64,000 nt of DNA from Acidimicrobiales bacterium (GTDB lineage: Bacteria > Actinomycetota > Acidimicrobiia > Acidimicrobiales > SHLQ01). The DNA lies in the NCBI GenBank assembly GCA_020629635.1, contig JAHDCX010000005.1, positions 159,855 to 223,854 on the forward strand, written 5' to 3'. The notes beneath the pieces were generated by a model. The model was not told the DNA's origin. It was given only the letters and a program-made list of their open reading frames with translations, and ran no database searches. Both the position numbers and the translations under genes were made by a program. The first letter of the stretch is position 1; every line of letters starts with the position of its first letter. Positions 40,201 through 47,542 of the stretch are shown in pieces.

Positions 40201-41987
40201 CGCGCGTCCTCGTAGGCCTGCACGAGCGTGCGGTACCCGTCGATGTCGAGCAGCTCCTCATGCGTGCCAGCGGCAACGATCGATCCGCCTTCGAGGTAGG
40301 CGACGCGGTCTGCCAACGCGATCGTCGAGAGCCGGTGCGCCACCATCAACACGGTCATCGACCGGTCGCCGAGACCGCGCAGGATCGCTGCTTCGATCGA
40401 TGGGTCGACTGCGCTGGTGGCATCGTCGAGCAGGACCAGGGAAGGGTCGCGGACGAGTGCGCGTGCCAGTGCGACGCGTTGTCGTTGGCCACCCGACAGG
40501 GTGACGCCGCGTTCGCCGACGATCGTGTCGTAGCCCTCGGGCGTGTCGGTGACGAAGTCGTGTGCCTGACTCGCCCGAGCGGCGTCCACCGCATCTGCCC
40601 CGGAGATCGACGGGTCTCCCATGGTGATGTTCTCGCCGATCGATTGGGCGAAGAGAAAGGTCTCCTGGAACACCATGCCGAGGCGGCTCGCTCGGTCGTG
40701 TGTCGCCAGCTCGGCGGCGTCGAGCGCTCCGACGGTGACGGTGCCGCGTTGGGGACGGATCAATCCGGTGGCGAGCTCGAGCATGGTCGTCTTGCCGCTG
40801 CCGGTGGCGCCGACGAGCGCGACCGTTTCGCCTGGACCCACTCGGAGGTCGACCCCGGACAACACGACGTGGTCGTCGTGGGCGAAGGACACGTTGTCGA
40901 AGTGCAGCTCGAGCGGTCCGTCGGGAAGCGCCCCGGGCGCAGCACCGTCCGGAGGTGTGATCGCGAGCACCCGGTCGATCCGATCGAGAGCGACGACCGA
41001 TGACGGCATCGATTGGAGAAAGAAGCCAATGATCCGAATCGGCAGTCCGAGCACGCTGAACAGCGACATGGCGCCCACGAGGTCGCCGACGCTGATGTCG
41101 CCGCTGTCGACGAGGCGCGCTCCCAGGAGGAGGAGTGCGAGGATCCCGATGTTGGGGATCAGATCGATCAACGGTTCGAAGACGGCCCGGAGTCGCCCGA
41201 CTCGCAGTCGCTTGGTCCGCAGGTCGTCGGACTCGATGCGCATGCGATCGATCTCGGCGTCGATGCGACCGAGCGTCTTCACGACCATCACTCCGTCGAA
41301 GCTCTCGTGCGCCACGCTCGTCACATCGGCGACCGACTGTTGCACCTCGGCCACGGGCCCCGACACCTTGGCCGAGTAGACCCGGTTGACAATGAACAAG
41401 AGCGGGAGCACGACCAGAGCGACCAGCCCGAAGCTCCAGTGCAGGAGCGAGAGGGAGATCACGGCGAGGACGGCGAGCACCACCGTGGCCACGGCGAAGG
41501 CGAGCGGGCGGAGCACCATCCCGGCCACGACGAGATCGTTGTCCGCGTGGGCGATCAGCTCGCCGGTCGGCGTCTGCCGGTGGAACTCGATCGGCAGACG
41601 CAGGTACTGGTCGTAGATCTGGCTGCGCCACGTGCCCTTTGTCTTCGACTCGGCCATCGACAGGTAGTAGCGGCGCACGATCGCGCCGGCGCCTCGGACG
41701 ACGGCGATCACCATGATGACGCCGAAGCCGATCACGACTCGCTCGTCGTCCGCACCGTCACCAACGAGTGCCGGGGTGACCACCTCATCGGTCACCCATG
41801 CGATCGCCCGGCTGAGCGCGACCACGGACACCGCGAACGACACGGCACCCACGATGGCGATTGCGTGCGGGACCGGGTGGGCTCGAAAGCTCCGCCCGAT
41901 CAGACGGAAGCCTCGGCGCAGCATCGAGGCGCCGGTGTCGACGGTGGTTGGAGCTGATTCGCTCAGCGCGGCACCCGGCTCATGCAC
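40197..41987 (-). CDS. ABC exporter half-transporter (heterodimer subunit 1)
   Basis: The 596-residue protein has a membrane domain of six helices (about 35-330) and an ATPase domain with Walker A GATGSGKT, canonical signature LSGGQRQRVALARAL and H-loop VAHRLS. Walker B reads LVLLDDATSAVD: the catalytic Glu is Asp, so ATP bound here is hydrolysed poorly. This pairs with the altered signature of the downstream subunit. The substrate is unknown; drugs or lipids are usual. The gene starts at ATG 41987, 16 bp after the stop of the 42004 gene's neighbour position on the same strand, so it may be read with that gene. Confidence 0.93.
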   Translation of the reverse strand: MHEPGAALSESAPTTVDTGASMLRRGFRLIGRSFRAHPVPHAIAIVGAVSFAVSVVALSRAIAWVTDEVVTPALVGDGADDERVVIGFGVIMVIAVVRGAGAIVRRYYLSMAESKTKGTWRSQIYDQYLRLPIEFHRQTPTGELIAHADNDLVVAGMVLRPLAFAVATVVLAVLAVISLSLLHWSFGLVALVVLPLLFIVNRVYSAKVSGPVAEVQQSVADVTSVAHESFDGVMVVKTLGRIDAEIDRMRIESDDLRTKRLRVGRLRAVFEPLIDLIPNIGILALLLLGARLVDSGDISVGDLVGAMSLFSVLGLPIRIIGFFLQSMPSSVVALDRIDRVLAITPPDGAAPGALPDGPLELHFDNVSFAHDDHVVLSGVDLRVGPGETVALVGATGSGKTTMLELATGLIRPQRGTVTVGALDAAELATHDRASRLGMVFQETFLFAQSIGENITMGDPSISGADAVDAARASQAHDFVTDTPEGYDTIVGERGVTLSGGQRQRVALARALVRDPSLVLLDDATSAVDPSIEAAILRGLGDRSMTVLMVAHRLSTIALADRVAYLEGGSIVAAGTHEELLDIDGYRTLVQAYEDAR

Positions 41988-42003
41988 GCGAATCTATCGG
42001 TGG

Positions 42004-43689
42004 CTACTCGTTGACCCGCCGCTCGATCTCGGCGAGGAGGTCCTCGAGCGGAACCTCTTGGAGCGAGATCTCACCATCGGCCGTCGTCGCCGCAGCGGTT
42101 CGACCGGTCGCATCGAAGACGAGCGTGCCGAGCGGCCGCGGGTCGGCCGTGAGCGGCGAACAGTCCAAGGCGACGCCGGTGCGTGATTCGACACAGATCT
42201 CGCCGACGAGCTCGCCGTTCGCGATCACGGTTTCGCTCCGAGCAACGAAGCGCACCTGATCCTCGCGCCCGATCGTGATCCGGCTGCTGCCCGACGCCGA
42301 TGGCGTGACCTCGTAGATGCGGTCGGCTTCGGAGAGGTCCTGGCCGTAAAGCACCCGGATGGTGTTGGCGAGGGTGGTGTTGGCGCCTTCGGGTTCGGGC
42401 AGTCGATACAGCGTGGCCTGGGGAGCCTGACCGTTGACGATCGTGTCGAGACGCACTTCGAGGTACGCGGTGATCGTCGACGCCGAGCCGAAGCTGGTGA
42501 GCGGGGTAACGGCGTACGGAACGCCGTCTCGCTGGAGCACGAACTCGGTGGAGTTGCCGAAGTTGGGGTCGGATCGATCGATCTCTGCCTCCCCATCGCC
42601 TTCGTCACCCCCGAGTTCGATCGTGCCCTGGAGCGAGTCGCTCGAGCGTGACGGGCGCTTGGAGACCAGAAAGCCGTAGCTGTCGTTGATCGACTCGCGA
42701 ATGCGTTCGGCGATGGCGAGACCCGCAACAGGACCGGGGTGGGTGCCGGCAGCGACGTCGTCGAGAACCTCGACGGCGTAGTCGCCACTCGCCGCCACAC
42801 CGAAGATGATTGCACCGTCGGGAAGGACCGGTTTGGACAGGTCGAGACCGCGGCGGTCACCCAATGGCACGACCAGGCGAGGCACGGCGTCGCCATCCAC
42901 GTCTGCGATGTAGCCGTAGATGTCGTCGGCGCTGAAGAGGGCATCGGACCCGGCGATCTCCGCAACGACGTTGGCCATTTCGCTCTTTCGGAAGCCGAGT
43001 CCGACGGAGGGCACGGTGTCGACCGGGAACGACGCGCGGCGCACCTGTCCGGTGTCGTTGACGCACACGACGCTTTCGGTCCAGCGGTTGCGGATCTCGG
43101 CGGCGGTGGTGATGTAGGAGCACCATTCCTCGGCGACGCGTACGGGCGGCGAGATGTCGCCGACGACACCGGCGAGCGACCGTCGGATCACGAATGAGGC
43201 CTGGTCGAGCGCGATGCGCTCGTCGTAGTCCGGTCGCTGCTCGTTTCGCTCGGTCAGATTGGCGATGTACTCGACGCGTCGCTCGTGGCCGGCTCGATTG
43301 AGCGCTGACCACACGTTGCCAACGCCTTGATCGGACCCGAGTCCAGCAACGGAGAGAAGGCCGCCGAGTATCGAGATCACGGCGGCGATGGCAACCACAC
43401 CGGCGGCCCGATCCCATCTGGCGATGGCGGCAATGGCGAAGAGCACGCCGACCACGAACACCGAGAGGGGAAAGGTGACCTGAAGAACCGAATGCGCGAA
43501 GCGAGCGGACCCGTCGAACCCGAGCGCCGGAAAGACGACGAAGAAGAGCAGAACGAAAACGCCGACGAGGCCCGCCAGAAGCACGGCGATACCGGCGATC
43601 ACGTCACCTGCGGCCGTCTCCCCGTGCTCGTTGTTCTCGTTGTCCGGGATCTCCTCTTCGGAGCCGTGGTCTTCAACGATGTATTCCAT
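42004..43689 (-). CDS. Large membrane-anchored protein of unknown function
   Basis: The 561-residue product is not recognised. An acidic tail (1-28) is followed by three or four membrane helices (about 29-52, 66-87, 95-117) and then an outer part of about 430 residues. There are Cys residues in EEWCSYIT, SVVCVND, EICVESRTG and ALDCSPL. The outer part includes a WSALN-RAGHERRVEYIANLT helix and beta-rich regions, ending in a helix (EDLLAEIERRV). It has one in-frame ATG after an extended -10 promoter, whose predicted start is the ATG itself. The ABC exporter genes follow on the same strand after 16 bp, so it may be an accessory of the exporter. Confidence 0.78.
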   Translation of the reverse strand: MEYIVEDHGSEEEIPDNENNEHGETAAGDVIAGIAVLLAGLVGVFVLLFFVVFPALGFDGSARFAHSVLQVTFPLSVFVVGVLFAIAAIARWDRAAGVVAIAAVISILGGLLSVAGLGSDQGVGNVWSALNRAGHERRVEYIANLTERNEQRPDYDERIALDQASFVIRRSLAGVVGDISPPVRVAEEWCSYITTAAEIRNRWTESVVCVNDTGQVRRASFPVDTVPSVGLGFRKSEMANVVAEIAGSDALFSADDIYGYIADVDGDAVPRLVVPLGDRRGLDLSKPVLPDGAIIFGVAASGDYAVEVLDDVAAGTHPGPVAGLAIAERIRESINDSYGFLVSKRPSRSSDSLQGTIELGGDEGDGEAEIDRSDPNFGNSTEFVLQRDGVPYAVTPLTSFGSASTITAYLEVRLDTIVNGQAPQATLYRLPEPEGANTTLANTIRVLYGQDLSEADRIYEVTPSASGSSRITIGREDQVRFVARSETVIANGELVGEICVESRTGVALDCSPLTADPRPLGTLVFDATGRTAAATTADGEISLQEVPLEDLLAEIERRVNE

Positions 43690-43724
43690 CCATCCATTAT
43701 ACCATCTCAATAGGGGACCAAAAC
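43690..43724 (-). promoter_or_regulatory. Extended -10 promoter, probably leaderless
   Basis: On the minus strand a TATAAT hexamer (43701 to 43696) is preceded by TGG, giving the extended -10 TGGTATAAT; TTTTGG lies 16 bp upstream as a weak -35. Transcription would begin 6-7 bases on, at 43689-43690, which is the first base of the gene's ATG. No ribosome-binding site is available, so the message is probably leaderless. Confidence 0.6.
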
Positions 43725-43736
43725 TAATGGGTGACG

Positions 43737-44744
43737 TTATGGCGCGAAGTTGGCTCGAATGCGTTCCTGCAAGAAGTCGTGGGCGGTGATCGGGCGGTGA
43801 GTGCCGGCCGGCCCCTCGATGATGACGTCTCGGTTGGCCTGCGCGAAGAAGGCGATCGAGTACCTCGGACCTGCGTCGGCGGCGGGCACGACCCGGTGGA
43901 GCGTGGATGGGAGTCGGTCGTCGCTCCAGCGCATCAACATGTCGCCGATGTTGCAGGTCACGATCCCGGCGGTCGGTTCGACGTCGGTCCAGCCGAGCGG
44001 TTCGTCCGGGTCGCGGTCTGCCGCCGCGGCACCGGGACACACCTGGAGGCCGCGTTGACCGGGTCGCTGGTGAAGCAGCGTGAGACAGTCGTAGTCGGTG
44101 TGGGCTCCCGCTCGCCACGTCTGGTCATCGACGTCGGCATCGGTGAGCGCGAAGTAGTGCAGGAACCGCAACGTGCTCTGATACTCCGCCGAGGTCGGGT
44201 CGTGGCGTTCCTCGAAGAAGTCCGACGAGAACCCGAGGGATCGAGCGATGCTCGAGAGGATCGTCATCGCCAGCCGCCAGTTGGCCTGTTCGAAGTCGAG
44301 CATGGCGTCGACAAACCCGGTGAGCTCGTCGTTGGTTGGCCAGAGGTCGTGACGGTCCATTCGGGTGCGGGTGATCTGGTACGACTCCTTCTCGTCGAGG
44401 ACACCGGTCGACGGCCGACGTTGCGTCTTCGACTCCCACCCCGAGTTCGTGCCGGTGGGCATCGACCGTTTCGCCTTGGCGTCGACCGGCAGGGCAAAGA
44501 ACGCCTGGGCCCGCTCGAAGGCGTCATCGATGGCGGCCATCGGGATCCCATGACCGCTGACCTGAAAGAACCCGAGGTCCGCTGCCGCGTCCCAGATCTG
44601 GCGGTCGATGTCGTCCCGGTTCGACCCGAGATCAGTGAGGTCGATCACGCGAATGTCGCGCTCGACGATCACCCCGCGGCCGCCGAAGGTGCGCTCGCGG
44701 GCGAGTTCGACTTCTGCCGAAGGGGCGTCGAGATGACCAGACAT
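43737..44744 (-). CDS. Isopenicillin-N-synthase-like 2OG-Fe(II) oxygenase
   Basis: The 335-residue protein has the N-terminal DIOX_N part (IRVIDLTDLGSNRDDIDRQI, LGFFQVSGHGIP) and the double-stranded beta-helix with the Fe(II) triad H-x-D in AGAHTDYDCLTLL and a distal His in PSTLHRV, followed by RYSIAFF with the 2-oxoglutarate Arg. Similar proteins hydroxylate or desaturate small metabolites. No beta-lactam genes are near, so the name states the fold only. It is a single gene between the unknown membrane protein and the divergent DrrAB-like operon. Confidence 0.9.
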   Translation of the reverse strand: MSGHLDAPSAEVELARERTFGGRGVIVERDIRVIDLTDLGSNRDDIDRQIWDAAADLGFFQVSGHGIPMAAIDDAFERAQAFFALPVDAKAKRSMPTGTNSGWESKTQRRPSTGVLDEKESYQITRTRMDRHDLWPTNDELTGFVDAMLDFEQANWRLAMTILSSIARSLGFSSDFFEERHDPTSAEYQSTLRFLHYFALTDADVDDQTWRAGAHTDYDCLTLLHQRPGQRGLQVCPGAAAADRDPDEPLGWTDVEPTAGIVTCNIGDMLMRWSDDRLPSTLHRVVPAADAGPRYSIAFFAQANRDVIIEGPAGTHRPITAHDFLQERIRANFAP

Positions 44745-44833
44745 CTCCCGAGTGTCGTCGACCGGTGCTGGCGAGTCACGAAGATCCGCGGCCTCGAAAC
44801 GGACTGTTCATTCGACCGTGCGGCAGGCAGCGC

Positions 44834-44860
44834 TTGACATCGCGGTCTACGTTGTAGATT
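44834..44860 (+). promoter_or_regulatory. Promoter of DrrAB-like operon
   Basis: TTGACA at 44834-44839 and TAGATT at 44855-44860; the 15-bp spacer is short. The -10 lies at the end of the first of two palindromic boxes, so a bound repressor would block it. Confidence 0.45.
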
Positions 44861-44881
44861 CTGGATGTCTACGCTGTAGAT
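44845..44881. promoter_or_regulatory. Two tandem TetR-type operators
   Basis: GTCTACGTTGTAGAT (44845-44859) and GTCTACGCTGTAGAT (44867-44881): each has 5-bp perfect arms TCTAC/GTAGA around 3 bp. Their starts are 22 bp apart, two helical turns, so two dimers could sit on the same face. They cover the -10 and start of the exporter operon, whose third gene encodes a TetR protein. Confidence 0.7.
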
Positions 44882-44900
44882 ATCGACCAAGGCGGAACCC

Positions 44901-45644
44901 ATGCTCACGCTCCACAACATCCGGAAGTCCTTCGGCGACCACGACGTACTGCGCGGCGTCGACCTCGACATCGCTGCCGGAGAGATCTGTGCCCTCCTCG
45001 GACCGAACGGCGCCGGCAAGACGACCCTGGTCTCGGTGGCCACCGGGCTCAGCCCGCTCGACGGCGGCACGATCACCGTCGCCGGAGTCGACGCCCTTCG
45101 TGACCGAGCGGCGCGGGCCTCGATCGGCGTCGCACCTCAGACCCTCGGTGTCTACCCGACGCTCACCGTCAAACAGAACCTGGACTTCTTCGGGCGCCTC
45201 GCCGCGCAACCACGTCGAAAGCGACGTACAAGGATCGATGAGCTCGCCGATCGACTCGACCTCGCCGACCTGCTCACCACCCGGGCGGGACTGCTCTCGG
45301 GGGGCCAACAGCGGCGAGTCCACACCGCGATGGCGATGATGGGACAACCCGCCGTGCTGTTCCTCGACGAACCGACGGTCGGCGCCGATGTCGACAGCCG
45401 AACACAGATCCTCGACGCCGTGCGCGACGTCGCCGAGGACGGTTGCGCGATCTGTTACACGACGCATTATCTGCCCGAGATCGCCGAACTCGGGGCGACC
45501 GTTGCCGTGCTCTCCGGGGGACGGATCCGGGCCCGCGGCACCATCGATGAACTCCGCGCAGACGCCCACCTCGCGCCAGACGCCGATCTCGACGAGCTCT
45601 ATCGCATGCTCATCAAGGGAGAGGCCCTCGATCATGTCTCGTGA
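44901..45644 (+). CDS. ABC transporter ATP-binding protein (DrrA-like)
   Basis: The 247-residue ATPase has Walker A GPNGAGKTT, Q-loop VAPQTLG, signature LSGGQQRRVHTAMAMM, Walker B AVLFLDEPTVGAD and H-loop TTHYLPE. The type is that of drug or lipid exporters (DrrA/NatA group). AAGGCGG precedes ATG 44901. It overlaps the permease gene by 11 bp. Tandem TetR boxes lie in its promoter, so expression is probably induced by the exported compound. Confidence 0.93.
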   Translation: MLTLHNIRKSFGDHDVLRGVDLDIAAGEICALLGPNGAGKTTLVSVATGLSPLDGGTITVAGVDALRDRAARASIGVAPQTLGVYPTLTVKQNLDFFGRLAAQPRRKRRTRIDELADRLDLADLLTTRAGLLSGGQQRRVHTAMAMMGQPAVLFLDEPTVGADVDSRTQILDAVRDVAEDGCAICYTTHYLPEIAELGATVAVLSGGRIRARGTIDELRADAHLAPDADLDELYRMLIKGEALDHVS

Positions 45645-46404
45645 ACGATTGTCCGGGCTCGTGTCGCACAACCTGCGACTCCTCGCCGTCGAACCAGGCC
45701 CGATCCTCGCCATGACGATCATGCCGCTGTTCATGATCACGTTTCTGCAGGGCATGGGACGGACCGCGCTCGAATCCGGAGGGTACGACGACGTGTCGGG
45801 CGCCGAGCAGGTGGTGCCCGGCATGGCGGCGCTGTTCAGTCTCTTCGGCGTGGTCTACCTCGGCATCGCGTTCTACCAGGAGCATGGCTGGGGCACCTGG
45901 GACCGACTTCGGATGAGTCCGGCGTCGACCGCCGAAATCCTCCTCGCCAAGCTCGCACCGTCGGGGCTCGTCATCCTCGGACAGACGGTTGCCCTGTTCG
46001 GGCTCGGTGCGCTGCTCTTCGGCCTCGACGTTCGAGGATCGCTGTTCGCTCTCCTCGCGATGATGCTTGCGTCGACCGTGATGTTGGTGGCGATCTCCAT
46101 GCTTGCCGTGGCGGTGTTCCGATCGATCAATCAGCTCTCCGCGGCGACCAATGTGGGCGCGATGTTGTTCGGCGGACTCGGCGGCACGATCGCGCCGCTC
46201 GACACGCTTCCCGGCTGGGCCCAGACGCTGGCACCGATCAGTCCGGCGTACTGGTCGATGCGCGGATACACGACCGTCGTGCTCGACGGCGGAGGACTCG
46301 CCGACATCGTGAGGCCGCTCAGCGTCATCGGAGTCGTCTCGATCGCGGCGGCAGTACTGTCGGCGTGGCGTTTCCGCCTCGCCGAGCCCAAGGACTGGAC
46401 CTGA
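45634..46404 (+). CDS. ABC-2 type permease (DrrB-like)
   Basis: The 256-residue protein has six membrane helices in the ABC-2 pattern. TWDRLRMSPASTAEILLAKL between helices 2 and 3 and LPGWAQTLAPISPAYWSMRG before the last helix are the family's signatures. It partners the ATPase encoded just before (11-bp overlap). The end overlaps the possible start of the TetR gene by 40 bp. Substrate unknown. Confidence 0.92.
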   Translation: MSRERLSGLVSHNLRLLAVEPGPILAMTIMPLFMITFLQGMGRTALESGGYDDVSGAEQVVPGMAALFSLFGVVYLGIAFYQEHGWGTWDRLRMSPASTAEILLAKLAPSGLVILGQTVALFGLGALLFGLDVRGSLFALLAMMLASTVMLVAISMLAVAVFRSINQLSAATNVGAMLFGGLGGTIAPLDTLPGWAQTLAPISPAYWSMRGYTTVVLDGGGLADIVRPLSVIGVVSIAAAVLSAWRFRLAEPKDWT

Positions 46405-47024
46405 GCCCTCGCAGCCTCACCCGTGAACGAATCATCACCGCCGCGCTGGCGATCGTCGATCGCGACGGCGTCGATCGACTGACGATGCGCGCGCTCGGCG
46501 CCGAGCTCGGCGTCGATCCAATGGCGGCGTACAACCACATTCCGAACAAGGCGGCGCTTCTCGACGGTGTCGTCGAGGCCGTGTGGGCCGATCTCGAACT
46601 CCCCGAGACCGACGCCTTGGACGAGGCGGAGACCCTGGCGGCATTGGGGAGCGCGATGCGCGACACCCTGCGCCGTCACCCAAACGCCGTCCCGCTGGTG
46701 GGCAGTCGACCGAATCGAGGCAACGCCGGACTCCAGGTCGCCGATCGGGCGATGGCCGCGCTGACCGGGGCAGGCGTCTCGGCAAGCGACGCGATCGCGT
46801 TCGTCAACGCCGCGTCGAGTTTCGTGATCGGCCACACGATGTGCGAAGTCGCCCAGTCGCCCGCCACCGACACTCAGCTCATTGCCAGCATCCGCGACGC
46901 CATCGACGCGCGGGATCACCCGACACTCGCCCGCGCCTTCGGCGATGTCGACGACGACGCGTTCAGCGACGATCGAGCCTTCGATCTCGGCCTCCGGTCG
47001 ATGATCGCCGGGATGCTCAACTGA
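46365..47024 (+). CDS. TetR-family repressor of the DrrAB-like operon
   Basis: A helix-turn-helix (RIITAALAIVDRDGVDRLTM, RALGAELGVDPMAAYNHIPN) is followed by a C-terminal ligand domain of the classic TetR_C type (LLDGVVEAVWADLELPE). The start is uncertain: GTG 46365 gives 219 residues with a 40-bp overlap into the permease, while a CTG at 46401 would overlap only the stop codon. Co-transcribed with the exporter and most likely binds the two TCTAC-N3-GTAGA boxes at 44845-44881. Confidence 0.85.
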   Translation: MAFPPRRAQGLDLSPRSLTRERIITAALAIVDRDGVDRLTMRALGAELGVDPMAAYNHIPNKAALLDGVVEAVWADLELPETDALDEAETLAALGSAMRDTLRRHPNAVPLVGSRPNRGNAGLQVADRAMAALTGAGVSASDAIAFVNAASSFVIGHTMCEVAQSPATDTQLIASIRDAIDARDHPTLARAFGDVDDDAFSDDRAFDLGLRSMIAGMLN

Positions 47025-47042
47025 GGTTCACCACCCAAACGC

Positions 47043-47071
47043 TTGACCTCGTGATGCCAACGTTCCTAAGT
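47043..47071 (+). promoter_or_regulatory. Promoter before lipoprotein gene
   Basis: TTGACC (47043-47048), 17-bp spacer, CTAAGT (47066-47071), 39 bp before the start codon at 47110. It would serve the small lipoprotein and perhaps the large SGNH-VWA gene behind it. Confidence 0.4.
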
Positions 47072-47109
47072 TGGCGGCGAGTTTGGCGAGGAAGTCACCG
47101 GGGGTGGGA

Positions 47110-47520
47110 ATGCGACGCCAGTGGCAACTCGGCATCGCGCTCATGGTGGCGCTCGGTGCGTTCGGATGCACCGATGGCGCGGGAGCTCGGCTCGAACAGC
47201 TTCGGGATGCCCCGCTTGCGGACTACGACCTGACGTCGGAGTATCCCGTCGAACGCTCCGAGCGAGCCGGTTCGGATTCCGCAGGCGTGCCGAGTCCATC
47301 ACGAATCACGTTCCGGATCGACGTCAGCGAGGGGGATCCCGACGAGGCGTTCGAGACGCTCGTCGCCGAGCTGGCCGCCGCCGGGTATCGCGACGGCGCA
47401 ACAGAGGGACCGGTGTCCTTCTCCGCCCGTCAGCAGACATCCGACGGCCTCGAAGTCGTCGCCGAGCTGACGAAGAGCACTTCTCAACCACGAATCACAC
47501 TCGACTTGAGTGCTCGCTGA
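47110..47520 (+). CDS. Small lipoprotein of unknown function
   Basis: The 136-residue product has a lipoprotein signal (LGIALMVALGAFGC, Cys at 20) and a mature domain of about 115 residues with an alpha-beta pattern (FRIDVSEGDPDEAFETLVAE, LAAAGYRDG). No family recognised. ATG 47110 is preceded by GGGGTGGG; a GTG two codons earlier is possible. It lies 22 bp before the next gene on the same strand, so a joint message is likely. Confidence 0.75.
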   Translation: MRRQWQLGIALMVALGAFGCTDGAGARLEQLRDAPLADYDLTSEYPVERSERAGSDSAGVPSPSRITFRIDVSEGDPDEAFETLVAELAAAGYRDGATEGPVSFSARQQTSDGLEVVAELTKSTSQPRITLDLSAR

Positions 47521-47542
47521 CACGAGCAGAAGGGGAAATGAA

